Source: SAR324 cluster bacterium REDSEA-S27_B3 (GTDB lineage Bacteria > SAR324 > NAC60-12). From it: 51,078 nucleotides of DNA. The position numbers were made by a program, and so were the translations under genes. Under the pieces are notes generated by a model. It was not told the origin of the DNA. It was given only the letters and a program-made list of their open reading frames with translations, and searched no databases. Positions 27,751-38,112 of the stretch are shown piece by piece; within the stretch, counting starts at the first letter, position 1; each line of letters begins with the position of its first letter. The DNA is taken from assembly GCA_001627865.1 (NCBI GenBank), contig LUQO01000009.1, positions 1-51,078 on the forward strand, written 5' to 3'.

Positions 27751-28275
27751 ATGGAACCGTACGCAAAATTAATCATCGGAGCAATTTATTCCGACCCAAA
27801 CTGGCTGATGAAAGCAGAAACAGAAATGCAAAAACAGTCATGGGAAATTCAGCGTCAATCTCAGGAATTACCTTTTGACCTGACTGATTATTATGCCCCA
27901 GAAATGGGCACCGGCCTGAAACGCTGTTTTCTGAGCATGAAGGGTTTACAATCAATTGAAGATTCTGTTGACTGGAAAATTAAAACTTCAGAAATTGAAA
28001 AAAAGTTAAGTTATAAAGGCAAAAGAAGAATCAATCTTGATCCAGGATATCTGGATTTTTCGCGTGTAGTTTTGCTTTCCGGAAAAGAAGGTTCGCATAA
28101 AATCTATCTGCGCGATGGTGTTTGGGCTGATCTTGTATTGATAAAGGACAAAGGGGGTTACAGGAGTTTTCCCTGGACATTTCCTGATTTACGTAATGGC
28201 TGCTACAATGACTTTTTTCTGCAGGTGCGTGCAGAATTCAAGTCAGAAAGATCTTTCAGTACAGAAATTTCATGA
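27751..28275 (+). CDS. DUF4416 family protein
   Basis: 174 aa from the ATG at 27751; a TTG two codons earlier is less likely. The DUF4416 pattern is distinct: KLIIGAIYSDPNWLMKAE, PFDLTDYYAPEMGTGLKRCF, RRINLDPGYLDFSRVVLLS, KIYLRDGVWADLVLI and PWTFPDLRNGCYNDFF. The family is of unknown function and is common in deltaproteobacteria and related phyla, which fits the lineage guess. It precedes miaA by 35 bp. Confidence 0.85.
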   Translation: MEPYAKLIIGAIYSDPNWLMKAETEMQKQSWEIQRQSQELPFDLTDYYAPEMGTGLKRCFLSMKGLQSIEDSVDWKIKTSEIEKKLSYKGKRRINLDPGYLDFSRVVLLSGKEGSHKIYLRDGVWADLVLIKDKGGYRSFPWTFPDLRNGCYNDFFLQVRAEFKSERSFSTEIS

Positions 28276-28310
28276 TGCAATTTCTTTCTTGAATGATGTC
28301 AGGATGGACT

Positions 28311-29156
28311 ATGGATAAATCTGAAAAAATTGTTGTTGTAGCTGGGCCAACTGCCAGCGGGAAAAGTGATCTGGCTCTTCGTATAGCACAGGAATTTGAC
28401 GGTGAACTTGTATGCTCTGATTCAATGCAGGTTTACCGGAAAATGGATATTGGGACAGCCAAGCCTACTTTGCAGCAGCAAAACACAATTCCACATCATC
28501 AGCTGGACCTTGTTAATCCGGATGAAAAATATTCTGCAGGTCAGTACGAACGTGATGCTGCAAAAATAATTCAGCAAATTCGAAAACGAGGCCGTTTACC
28601 GATACTGGTTGGAGGCACAGGTTTGTATTACAGGGCACTCATGTACGGAATCAGTAAAATTCCGGAAATTCCTGAAAGTCTGCGTAAAGAAGTAATCGGC
28701 TGGAAGCAGCAACAAGGTACGGATTATTGCTACCAGCTGCTGCAAAAATATGATCCTGAAGGCGCGAATCTTCTTCATCCAAATGATACATCAAGAATTT
28801 TACGCAGCCTTGAAGTAGTGCTGTCCACAGGCAAAACATTATCCTCATATCAGCAGGAGCAGCCATTCGGGGCGGCACGCTATATTTCACATGCGGTTGC
28901 CCTTAATTGGGAACGAAACGAACTTTATCAGCGTATTAATAATCGTACTCATAGCATGCTGGACTCAGGATGGATTGCAGAAGTTGAAATGCTTTTGAGC
29001 GATAATTCACCGGAGCTTAAACCTATGCAGTCGGTTGGATACAGGGAAATTGTCCAATACCTTCAAAACAAAATAAATAAGGACACTATGGTGGAGGAAA
29101 TCCAAAAACGGACTCGTCAATTCGCAAAAAGGCAAACGACATGGTTCCGCCTGTGA
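28311..29156 (+). CDS. miaA: tRNA dimethylallyltransferase
   Basis: 281 aa from the ATG at 28311, which has AGGA six bases upstream; ATGs at 28293 and 28296 lack an RBS. The P-loop AGPTASGKSDLA, then CSDSMQVYRKMDIGTAKP, PHHQLDLVNP and VGGTGLYYRALMYG are hallmark MiaA motifs. The C-terminal QSVGYREI and KRTRQFAKRQTTWF complete it. It transfers a dimethylallyl group to A37 of UNN-reading tRNAs, the step before MiaB. The following 129-aa gene overlaps its end. Confidence 0.97.
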   Translation: MDKSEKIVVVAGPTASGKSDLALRIAQEFDGELVCSDSMQVYRKMDIGTAKPTLQQQNTIPHHQLDLVNPDEKYSAGQYERDAAKIIQQIRKRGRLPILVGGTGLYYRALMYGISKIPEIPESLRKEVIGWKQQQGTDYCYQLLQKYDPEGANLLHPNDTSRILRSLEVVLSTGKTLSSYQQEQPFGAARYISHAVALNWERNELYQRINNRTHSMLDSGWIAEVEMLLSDNSPELKPMQSVGYREIVQYLQNKINKDTMVEEIQKRTRQFAKRQTTWFRL

Positions 29157-29530
29157 AAAACTATACGGTTGATCATCAAAATTACCATATTTTTAAAGCT
29201 GAATCCGGAACTGAAAACCAGTTTGTTCATTTTCAATGGGGGAAGTTTGACTTTCGTATGACATTTTCAAGTACTGAAATTGATGACAGCAGGATAAACT
29301 CAAAAAAAACTTTTTCCTCACAAAATGGCAGCAAATTTATCGCGGATAAATTCGAAGTGCTGTATCACAATGAGTGGTATGAATATGTAAAACCAACCGC
29401 CCATGGGATGCAGTTTGAGGAAACCCTCTGGCGTAGTAATGGACGTGATTATTATGTGGAATTCCCCCGGGACCTCAGGAATGTAGCACAAAGTATTTCC
29501 GCAGAAGAACTTGGACTGAGCAGTCTTTAG
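29141..29530 (+). CDS. uncharacterised 129-aa protein between miaA and miaB
   Basis: 129 aa from an ATG inside the end of miaA (16-bp overlap). A GTG at 29153 would give the classic four-base overlap with the miaA stop and a protein of 125 aa; the choice is open. The sequence is polar and beta-rich (FVHFQWGKFDFRMTFSSTEI, KFEVLYHNEWYEYV, DYYVEFPRDL) with no cysteines, no signal peptide and no motif I know. It lies on the plus strand between two genes of the same modification pathway, so a related role is possible but unproven. Confidence 0.65.
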   Translation: MVPPVKNYTVDHQNYHIFKAESGTENQFVHFQWGKFDFRMTFSSTEIDDSRINSKKTFSSQNGSKFIADKFEVLYHNEWYEYVKPTAHGMQFEETLWRSNGRDYYVEFPRDLRNVAQSISAEELGLSSL

Positions 29531-29605
29531 TTCAGATGACTACTAATGTACGGGATTAAAACAACAATGATGACTGCGTTTCAAATTTAATATTTTAAGA
29601 CCTTG

Positions 29606-30976
29606 ATGAAAAGCTGCACACAAAACACTGAAGACGGAAAAAAAGTTTTCATCCAGACCTACGGTTGTCAAATGAATGAATATGACACCGATAAAATGTT
29701 TGAGGTTCTGAGGCAGGAGAATTATTTCCATACAGACTCACAGGAAGATGCTGATCTGATTATTTTGAACACTTGCTCTATCCGCGAAAAAGCAGAGCAT
29801 AAGGTTTATAGCGAATTAGGACGATTAAGGAATCTAAAATCGGCAAATCCGGAATTAAAAATCGGGGTGGGCGGTTGTGTGGCACAGCAGGAAGGTGAAG
29901 CTATTTTACGCCGTGATGCTAACGTCGATTTTGTGTTTGGCACAGACAATTTGTTTGAACTGCCCCGGATGCTGAGAAAAGTTCACAATGGGGAAAAAAT
30001 CACTCAAACCGGACGTCATGACCGGCAGAAGGTGCGGAATTTTATTCCGGAATATGCTTTTCAGCAAATCAGTAAATCCGGAATCAAAGCACATCTGACC
30101 ATCACCAAAGGCTGCAATAATCATTGCTCATTCTGCGTTGTGCCTTTGACTCGAGGACTGGAAGTAAGCCGGGAACCTGAACATATTGTTGCAGAAGCAG
30201 AGAAACTTGTTTCAACAGGAACAAGGGAAATATGCCTGCTGGGTCAAAATGTGAATTCATATAAGGCCAACGGTGTGGATTTTGTGGAGCTTCTGAATCG
30301 CCTGGATAAAATTGATGGATTGCAGCGACTGCGTTTTACTTCTCCGCATCCCAAAGATTTTCATGAAAAACTGGCAGACGCCATTGCCTCTTTGCCCTCC
30401 CTTTGTGAACATTTGCATCTTCCGCTGCAGTCCGGATCAAACCGAATTCTGCGTAGAATGAGACGCTGGTATACTATCGATACTTTTTATGAAAAAGTTG
30501 CAATGCTCAGGGATCGACTCCCCAAGGCTGCCATTTCAACAGATTTGATTGTGGGTTTCCCCGGTGAAACTGATGAAGAGTTTGAAATGACAATGGAGGC
30601 AGTTAGAAATGTGGGCTTCGATTTAATTTACTCATTCAAATATTCACCGCGTCCCGGCACTCGTGCAACTGAATATCCGGAGCATATTTCTGAAAGCATT
30701 AAGTCAGAACGTTTAAGGATTTTGCTGGAAACACAGGAAAAAATTGTTCAGGAAAAATATCAGGTCCTCGTCGGAACTGAGCAGGAAGTTCTAATTGAAG
30801 GGAACCATCACCGTAAAGCAAACACTGTAACAGGACGTACGCGAGGGAACCATCCTGTGTCCATTCACAACTCCACCGAAAAAGCAGGTGAACTATTGTC
30901 TGTCCTCATCACCAGGGCGAATCCTAATTCTCTGGAGGCAGAACCATCATCTGCAATCTCCTTTGCAGGGATATAA
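29606..30976 (+). CDS. miaB: tRNA-2-methylthio-N6-dimethylallyladenosine synthase
   Basis: 456 aa from the ATG at 29606; a TTG lies just before it. The N-terminal methylthiotransferase domain has three cysteines in YGCQMNEYD, NTCSIREKA and GGCVAQQEG. The radical-SAM motif is KGCNNHCSFC. A C-terminal TRAM-like region follows the VGTEQEVLIEG segment. It adds the methylthio group to i6A37 of tRNA, using the product of MiaA. The protein is of normal length. Confidence 0.97.
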   Translation: MKSCTQNTEDGKKVFIQTYGCQMNEYDTDKMFEVLRQENYFHTDSQEDADLIILNTCSIREKAEHKVYSELGRLRNLKSANPELKIGVGGCVAQQEGEAILRRDANVDFVFGTDNLFELPRMLRKVHNGEKITQTGRHDRQKVRNFIPEYAFQQISKSGIKAHLTITKGCNNHCSFCVVPLTRGLEVSREPEHIVAEAEKLVSTGTREICLLGQNVNSYKANGVDFVELLNRLDKIDGLQRLRFTSPHPKDFHEKLADAIASLPSLCEHLHLPLQSGSNRILRRMRRWYTIDTFYEKVAMLRDRLPKAAISTDLIVGFPGETDEEFEMTMEAVRNVGFDLIYSFKYSPRPGTRATEYPEHISESIKSERLRILLETQEKIVQEKYQVLVGTEQEVLIEGNHHRKANTVTGRTRGNHPVSIHNSTEKAGELLSVLITRANPNSLEAEPSSAISFAGI

Positions 30977-31028
30977 TCCTCAAAAATATTGTCAATTGTA
31001 TTTTCTGCAGTTTGTATTGCAGACCGAC

Positions 31029-31316
31029 TTAATTATTCGGTGTCTGTGGACGGGTCTGTGGATTTGGGGCTTTTCGAGGAGATAATTTACGTCCGCACAA
31101 ATCATGATCAGTGTAATTTATGACTCTTTGTAAAGGAGGTTTCTCAGAGGTGTTGATGCAGCTGTCTCCATAATTTTTCCAACTTGAATTATTCCAGCCT
31201 GGCCCACTGCATCCTGCCAGCTCAGATACAATTCCTGCCACAAAAGCTGTTATCACCAATAATCTTATAACAGCTGCGAGCCTCTTTAGAAGTGAATTAT
31301 TGTCTGGTGTAAACAT
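31029..31316 (-). CDS. putative small lipoprotein
   Basis: 95 aa from the ATG at 31316; a longer frame to 31334 has no support. A positively charged start (LLKRLAAVIRLL) leads into a hydrophobic segment ending in a lipobox SELAGC, predicting lipid attachment at Cys35. The mature part of about 60 residues is basic and polar, with two further cysteines (DSC and DLC) and a Pro-rich end (RKAPNPQTRPQTP). There is no known family. It is convergent to miaB and divergent from the FIST gene, with about 165 bp between them. A spurious frame cannot be excluded. Confidence 0.45.
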   Translation of the reverse strand: MFTPDNNSLLKRLAAVIRLLVITAFVAGIVSELAGCSGPGWNNSSWKNYGDSCINTSEKPPLQRVINYTDHDLCGRKLSPRKAPNPQTRPQTPNN

Positions 31317-31483
31317 AAATGAACAAATACACAATCAGTGCTATCTTGTGGTTTTACAAGGCTTAGGTCAAACTTTTGTCATAATTTTAATTTACAATAA
31401 AACAACCCATGTTTTAACCCGGTGTACTTTATCAAGAGCAATCCGGGTGCCAAGTTATCTTTAACTGATATTTGTGAAAAGCA

Positions 31484-32659
31484 GTGAACCGTATTGGGGT
31501 AGGAGTATCAAAAAAAACAAATCCTGAAGCTGCCATAGCAGAAGTACTGAACTCAGCAGTTAAAAAAGCACAGCTTCCTGAAGTGCATTGGGTGATGATA
31601 TTTTTTACTTCAGATCATTTTGTTCATGCTGGGCGCTTACATGAAATAATCCGGGAATACACAAATTGTGAATGTATCGCGGGCTGCAGCGGAATGGGGG
31701 TGCTTTCCGGCGAAGGTGAAATCACTCAGGGTCCGGGATTGGTATTGATGGCAGGATTTACTCCGGAACTGCGTCTTCAGGCCCTGGCAAAATATCAGGA
31801 GCTTGAGTACAGTGCTGGAGTAGCACAGCAACTCCGGGAAGCACTGGAAAGTTATGGCGAACAGAATCCGCTATTTTTCTTCTTTCCGGATATATTCCAG
31901 CATCCACCTCACAATTTCATCAATATGTTCAATTATCTTAAAATCAATCCATCGGTATTTGGTGGAGGCTCCTGTAATGACGGCAGTCAGGAAACTTCAA
32001 TTCAGTTTGGGCCAAATATTGTTACTCTAAATGGTGCCGGAGGTCTGGCATTATCCGGTGTGTCTGAATTTCACGCGGGAGTGACGCAATCCTGTGCCAC
32101 TTTAGGGGAGCCGATGTTTGTCACTGAAACCAAAGATGATCTGATTCTTTCACTTGATGGAAAACCTGCTCTGGAAGTGTTTACAGAAGTTGCAAAGGAA
32201 TTTCAGTTCAAGAATATGGAAGAAGCGGCAAATCAGTTATTGCTCAGCTTTCCGCTGGTTCCGGAAAAACCTGTTTTTACCGGAGAAGGGGCAATGGCTC
32301 GTCATGTAACAGGGGTTGATGTGACTTCACAGGGTATCACCACATCACAAATTGTTCATCAGGGAGGAGTTGTCTCCTTTGCATATCGCAACCATAAATC
32401 TGCTGAAATTGACATCAGGGCAATGCTTACACGCTTGAAGAACAAAAATGATAAATTACCCAGTTTCGGAGTCTATTTTAACTGCTCCTCGCGTGGAGAA
32501 GCACTTTACGGGCGAACAAATGTTGACACACAAATTATCAGGGAAATCCTGGGTGAGTTCCCACTGATAGGTTTTTTTGGTGGGTATGAGTTGGCGCAGA
32601 TGCCACAGGGAGTGCAGTTATACACATATACTGGCGTATTGGTGCTGGTATATTTATAA
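31484..32659 (+). CDS. FIST-domain protein
   Basis: 391 aa from a GTG. It shows the FIST_N/FIST_C architecture: VHWVMIFFTSDHF, ECIAGCSGMGVLSGEGE, LVLMAGFTPELR in the N half, and PVFTGEGAMARHVTGV, VYFNCSSRGEALYG, EFPLIGFFGGYELA in the C half. FIST domains are thought to sense small ligands and usually accompany signalling proteins; here it is a stand-alone protein upstream of lptE, with no kinase or cyclase attached. No signal peptide is seen, so it is probably cytoplasmic. Confidence 0.88.
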   Translation: MNRIGVGVSKKTNPEAAIAEVLNSAVKKAQLPEVHWVMIFFTSDHFVHAGRLHEIIREYTNCECIAGCSGMGVLSGEGEITQGPGLVLMAGFTPELRLQALAKYQELEYSAGVAQQLREALESYGEQNPLFFFFPDIFQHPPHNFINMFNYLKINPSVFGGGSCNDGSQETSIQFGPNIVTLNGAGGLALSGVSEFHAGVTQSCATLGEPMFVTETKDDLILSLDGKPALEVFTEVAKEFQFKNMEEAANQLLLSFPLVPEKPVFTGEGAMARHVTGVDVTSQGITTSQIVHQGGVVSFAYRNHKSAEIDIRAMLTRLKNKNDKLPSFGVYFNCSSRGEALYGRTNVDTQIIREILGEFPLIGFFGGYELAQMPQGVQLYTYTGVLVLVYL

Positions 32660-32794
32660 CATTCAGCATATTCTCATCAAAACATTGAAAAATTGTTAGT
32701 TTATTGTTTCTGACACAATACCTGAACTTTGTTAACCAGTTTACAAATTGCTATCAAGCACAATAATTTATTCTGATCAGCACAATCTCATTAC

Positions 32795-33367
32795 GTGGGT
32801 ATCTTACAAAACTTTCTGAATAGCGGTCAGGAATTTAAGGGGAAAATTACTGCACCATTTTATTTTTTTGCGGTTATTTCATTGTTGTTGCTAACCTCCT
32901 CTTGTGGTTATGTAATTGAAGGGAGCAATCCTATGTTGCCCAATAATGCCAAAACTCTGGCAGTTCCTCCCATCCAGAATCAGACTTTTCAAGCAGGACT
33001 TGAAACCGATTTGGCTGAGCAGTTCAAAAGCTTACTGCATTCAAACAGCTCTGTCAAAATCCTGCCAACTGGACAAGCTGATCTTAAACTGAGCATTACT
33101 TTGACCAAACTGCAAACAGCATCCTCTGGATTGAGCAAAGATCAGATTTCAACAGGATTGAAAGCAAGCCTGAAGGGTCAGGCCATTTTGGAAGACAGAC
33201 GAACCGGCAACAAAGTATGGGAGGAAAAATCGATTGAGGTTAAACTTACTGAGTCTGGAGAAAATCAAATCATAAATGTTTCAAGTTTAACACTCCCAGG
33301 GAATTTACGTGAATTGATAGAGCGATTTGCAAAAAAACTTTATGACCGAATCTTTACTAATTTCTAG
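32795..33367 (+). CDS. lptE: LptE-like LPS-assembly lipoprotein
   Basis: 190 aa from a GTG. The N-terminus has a hydrophobic segment ending in LLLTSSCGYVIEG, where Cys is the predicted lipidation site and GYxxxG is typical at the start of LptE. A strand and helix arrangement follows (LAVPPIQNQTF, LETDLAEQFKSLLHSNSSVKIL) and a C-terminal helix (NLRELIERFAKKLYDRIF). LptE plugs the LptD barrel that delivers LPS to the outer membrane. lptD is not in the window. The assignment rests on pattern, since LptE diverges strongly. Confidence 0.75.
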   Translation: MGILQNFLNSGQEFKGKITAPFYFFAVISLLLLTSSCGYVIEGSNPMLPNNAKTLAVPPIQNQTFQAGLETDLAEQFKSLLHSNSSVKILPTGQADLKLSITLTKLQTASSGLSKDQISTGLKASLKGQAILEDRRTGNKVWEEKSIEVKLTESGENQIINVSSLTLPGNLRELIERFAKKLYDRIFTNF

Positions 33368-33481
33368 TGCTGATAAAAAATTTATAACACAAAAAAATAA
33401 TCTTTTCTGATCTGAAAAAATAATGTAAAATAGTCCAGAAATTTTATAAAAGTATAAAGCATTTACAGGAGGGAAACAGGA

Positions 33482-33838
33482 TTGAGAAAAAAACAGCTGG
33501 AAAAGATTAAAGTCCGTTTGGAGGAAATGCAAGCTGAGATACTTGGCGAGTCTGAAGAAACAGTACATGGTATGCAGGAAGAAAGTACTCTCTATCCTGA
33601 CCCCAATGACCGCGCTTCACTGGAAACTGAACACATCAACAATTTACGAATTCGTGATCGGGAGCGAAAACTTCTTACAAAGGTTGAAGAAGCCCTGGAG
33701 CGAGTGGAAAATAATACTTATGGAAATTGTGAGGAATGTGGACAGGAAATAGGCGAGGAACGTTTGCTAATTCGTCCTGTGACAACTTTTTGCATTGTCT
33801 GCAAAGAATCATTGGAAGCTGTAGAAGATAAAATCTAA
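33482..33838 (+). CDS. DksA/TraR-family zinc-finger protein
   Basis: 118 aa from a TTG with a strong RBS (AGGAGGG eight bases upstream), which settles the start. An N-terminal coiled coil (KIKVRLEEMQAEI) carries the acidic tip region DPNDRASLETE, and the C-terminal zinc finger has four cysteines, CEEC and CIVC. It is shorter than E. coli DksA. Such proteins bind RNA polymerase through its secondary channel with ppGpp, controlling rRNA and stress genes. Not certain to be the housekeeping DksA. Confidence 0.9.
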   Translation: MRKKQLEKIKVRLEEMQAEILGESEETVHGMQEESTLYPDPNDRASLETEHINNLRIRDRERKLLTKVEEALERVENNTYGNCEECGQEIGEERLLIRPVTTFCIVCKESLEAVEDKI

Positions 33839-33893
33839 ATCAGTCCGCAACTCCTGTAAGGAACAAAATCCTTAAAAAACTCCCCAAAAAAAT

Positions 33894-33931
33894 AAAGGCG
33901 GGTCAACTCTGAGAGATGGCCCGCCTTTTTT
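33894..33931. terminator. bidirectional rho-independent terminator
   Basis: An AAAGGCGGGTC arm (33894-33904) pairs with GGCCCGCCTTT, with a 12-base loop, followed by T's on the plus side and preceded by A's on the other. It sits between the convergent dksA-like and groEL genes and can end transcription from both. Confidence 0.88.
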
Positions 33932-33952
33932 ATATTCAGGGTTCTGAATGGA

Positions 33953-35614
<1,662 letters not shown>

Positions 35615-35648
35615 CTAATTTAATGTTAAATGGTTATTGTGTTTGGAG

Positions 35649-35933
35649 TTAAGCTAATACGCCGAGGATGTCGTCTTCACGCATGATCAAATAGTCCTCG
35701 CCGTCAACTTTCACATCTGTTCCTCCATATTTACTAAACAAAATTTTATCGCCTTTTTTAAGTCCCATCTCCTGAACGGAACCATTATCAAGGCGCTTGC
35801 CAGGTCCTACTGCGACCACTTCACCTTCTTGAGGCTTTTCTTTGGCAGTGTCCGGAATAATTATACCGGCTGCTGTTGTTTCTTCGGCTTCGACGCGCTT
35901 AACCAGCACGCGGTCCTGTAAGGGACGAATCAT
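35649..35933 (-). CDS. groES: 10-kDa co-chaperonin GroES
   Basis: 94 aa. [26 protein letters not shown], including the mobile loop TTAAGIIIP, and [23 protein letters not shown] are the standard GroES signature. It caps GroEL. It is first in the groES-groEL operon. The upstream 160 bp holds CIRCE and promoter sequences. Confidence 0.99.
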   Translation of the reverse strand: MIRPLQDRVLVKRVEAEETTAAGIIIPDTAKEKPQEGEVVAVGPGKRLDNGSVQEMGLKKGDKILFSKYGGTDVKVDGEDYLIMREDDILGVLA

Positions 35934-35968
35934 ATATCTCCTTCTATAGGAATAATTAATTAAATAAA

Positions 35969-36106
35969 TTGAGCTTCAACATCAATAAGCGTATGCTGAG
36001 CGGTTTAAGTGAATCAGAAATTACGAATATTCTTCACGAATTGATTCAGGCTGTTTATGATAAAGCAAAAAGTATTTCAGTGCAAGAAAAAAATAGCACT
36101 CAATGA
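35969..36106 (+). CDS. possible 45-aa small protein overlapping the groES control region
   Basis: A short plus-strand frame from a TTG, or 37 aa from the ATG at 35993, reading [20 protein letters not shown] from that ATG and ending ...EKNSTQ. The composition is coding-like and amphipathic-helical, but there is no good RBS. It runs through the groES promoter region into CIRCE. Could be real, a gene remnant or chance. Confidence 0.2.
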   Translation: MSFNINKRMLSGLSESEITNILHELIQAVYDKAKSISVQEKNSTQ

Positions 36107-36119
36107 AGAGTAGTGCTAA
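36093..36119. promoter_or_regulatory. CIRCE element (HrcA operator) of groESL
   Basis: ATAGCACTC, then nine bases, then TAGTGCTAA: each arm differs from the consensus TTAGCACTC-N9-GAGTGCTAA at one position. The spacer is exactly nine bases. It lies 160 bp upstream of groES. hrcA is not in the window. Confidence 0.9.
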
Positions 36120-36121
36120 TT

Positions 36122-36150
36122 ATGTTAAAATATTTTAAAAACTGTTACAA
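36122..36150 (-). promoter_or_regulatory. candidate sigma-70 promoter of groESL
   Basis: On the minus strand, TTGTAA (36150-36145), a 17-bp spacer and TAACAT (36127-36122). The start of transcription would fall inside CIRCE, the classical HrcA arrangement. A second candidate, TTGCAC (36085-36080) with 17 bp to TATCAT (36062-36057), lies just downstream of CIRCE. Confidence 0.5.
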
Positions 36151-36220
36151 AAATAAAATTAGAAAATTAGCTTAACTTACTGATATATTTAAATAAGTAT
36201 CTTTAATTTATTAAGAACCC

Positions 36221-37717
36221 ATGGATGAAAAAGTAGATCAGTTACAAATCAGACTGGTGAAGCTGGAAAAAATACGTGAACTGGGGGCAGAGCCTTTTCC
36301 ATACTCATTTCAGCAAAGTCACACACTCATAGAGATATTAGAGCAGGCAGAGGAACTGCTTGAAAATCAGCAAAATGTATCAATTGCCGGACGCCTGCTT
36401 GCAGTCAGGGGTAAAGGCAAGACCAGTTTCTGCAACATTCAGGCACAGCACAAACGCCTGCAGATCTATGTGCGACAGGACGCTATCGGCGAATCTGCAT
36501 TCGAAATGTTTAATTTGTGCGACATTGGTGACCATCTTGGTGTTTCCGGGACTTTAATGCGGACCAAAACCGGAGAACTTACTTTACGCGCAAGCGCAAT
36601 CGAATTACTGTCTAAATCTATTCGACCCCTGCCAATTCCAAAGGTTCAGGAAAAAGATGGTCAGCGTATTGTATTCGATGAAGTTACAGACAAGGAATTT
36701 CGTTATCGTCAGCGCTATGTTGATTTAATCTTAAATCCCCATGTAGCTGAAGTTTTCCGGAAACGCGCCCTGATATTTCAAACCATTCGGGACTATTTGC
36801 TGGAACAGAATTTTTTGGAAGTAGAAACTCCCACACTGCAGTCAGTGTATGGAGGAGCAAATGCCACCCCTTTTGTTACACATCACAAGGCGCTTGATCA
36901 AAAATTTTTTCTGCGTATTTCCAATGAACTATTCCTGAAACGCCTGATTGCAGGCGGGTTTGATGCGGTTTTTGAATTTGTTAAGGATTTCAGGAATGAA
37001 GGTATTGACCGTACACACAATCCGGAATTTTCTGCGCTGGAATTTTATCAGGCCTATGTTGATTACACTCAGATAATGCGTCACACAGAAAATATTTGTG
37101 AACGCTGCGCAATTGCGGTGAATGGTAAAACAGAATTTGAATATGAAGGTCAGACTTTTGATATGAAAGCTCCCTGGCCGCGTTTGACCATGCTGGAAGC
37201 AATTGAGACTTTAGGCGGGATTTCGTTGGAAACAATGAGTGATTCCGAAGTGAAAAATCTGCTCAATCAAAATGGCTGGGAACTTGATGGAGAATACAAC
37301 CGGGGACTGGCAACTCAGCTGGTGTTTGAAGAAACCTGTGAAGATCAGCTTTTGCAGCCGACTTTCATCACCGATCATCCCAAAGAAACAAGTCCGCTCT
37401 GCAAACAAAATCGCCAAAATCCTGAGTTAATTGAGCGCTTTGAAGCGTTCATCAACGGCTGGGAAGTTGCCAACGCGTATTCAGAACTCAATGATCCTGT
37501 AATTCAACGTAGTTTAATGGAGGAACAGGTTGAACGCGGACGTGGAGGAGAAAAAGAAACACAACCGCTTGACGAAGATTTTTTGAGGGCGATGGAGTAC
37601 GGCATGCCGCCTATGGGAGGTGTTGGATTTGGAATCGACCGCCTGGTTATGCTGCTTACAGGACAGTCCACAATTCGTGATGTAATTTTCTTTCCGACTA
37701 TGCGGACTGAATTTTGA
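36221..37717 (+). CDS. lysS: lysyl-tRNA synthetase, class II
   Basis: 498 aa, standard length. The N-terminal OB-fold anticodon domain (NVSIAGRLLAVRGKGKTSFCNI) leads into the class II core with motif 1 region RYRQRYVDLI, motif 2 FEFVKDFRNEGIDRTHNPEF and motif 3 GVGFGIDRLVMLLTG. It charges tRNA-Lys. It is the first of three closely spaced plus-strand genes, with hisI following 9 bp after its stop. Confidence 0.98.
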   Translation: MDEKVDQLQIRLVKLEKIRELGAEPFPYSFQQSHTLIEILEQAEELLENQQNVSIAGRLLAVRGKGKTSFCNIQAQHKRLQIYVRQDAIGESAFEMFNLCDIGDHLGVSGTLMRTKTGELTLRASAIELLSKSIRPLPIPKVQEKDGQRIVFDEVTDKEFRYRQRYVDLILNPHVAEVFRKRALIFQTIRDYLLEQNFLEVETPTLQSVYGGANATPFVTHHKALDQKFFLRISNELFLKRLIAGGFDAVFEFVKDFRNEGIDRTHNPEFSALEFYQAYVDYTQIMRHTENICERCAIAVNGKTEFEYEGQTFDMKAPWPRLTMLEAIETLGGISLETMSDSEVKNLLNQNGWELDGEYNRGLATQLVFEETCEDQLLQPTFITDHPKETSPLCKQNRQNPELIERFEAFINGWEVANAYSELNDPVIQRSLMEEQVERGRGGEKETQPLDEDFLRAMEYGMPPMGGVGFGIDRLVMLLTGQSTIRDVIFFPTMRTEF

Positions 37718-37726
37718 GGAAATCAA

Positions 37727-38110
37727 ATGTCAGACAAAGTGTTTGAAAAATCTGATGGAAAAAATGACATTCTGTCAGTTTCAGATTTAGATTTTGAAAA
37801 ATATTCCGGACTGCTTCCGGTGATCGCACAGGATGAAAATTCCGGCGAAGTTTTGATGCTGGCTTATGCCAACAGGGAAGCAGTGCAAAAAACCCAGCAA
37901 ACCGGATACGCTCACTACTGGTCACGCTCCCGGAATACTCTCTGGAAAAAAGGTGAAAGTTCCGGTCATGTTCAGGAAATTTCGGAGGTACTTGTGGATT
38001 GTGATGAAGATACTCTGCTGTATAAAGTCCATCAAACAGGGCCTGCATGTCATACCGGTGCCCCAACCTGCTTTTTCAGGAAATTGAACACCAAAACAAG
38101 TGGTAAATAA
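37727..38110 (+). CDS. hisI: phosphoribosyl-AMP cyclohydrolase
   Basis: 127 aa from an ATG with TGAGGAAATCAA ahead of it. The HisI core has [32 protein letters not shown], the metal-binding [12 protein letters not shown] and [11 protein letters not shown]. It opens the purine ring of phosphoribosyl-AMP in histidine biosynthesis. It is the stand-alone HisI domain without the HisE pyrophosphatase. Other his genes are not adjacent; its place between lysS and an acyl-CoA dehydrogenase is unusual. Confidence 0.97.
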   Translation: MSDKVFEKSDGKNDILSVSDLDFEKYSGLLPVIAQDENSGEVLMLAYANREAVQKTQQTGYAHYWSRSRNTLWKKGESSGHVQEISEVLVDCDEDTLLYKVHQTGPACHTGAPTCFFRKLNTKTSGK

Positions 38111-38112
38111 TC

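Noticed and set aside
31417..31448. ACCCGG/CCGGGT arms in front of the FIST gene
   Set aside because: Only six pairs with a 20-base loop and no T run; too weak to call a terminator or riboswitch.
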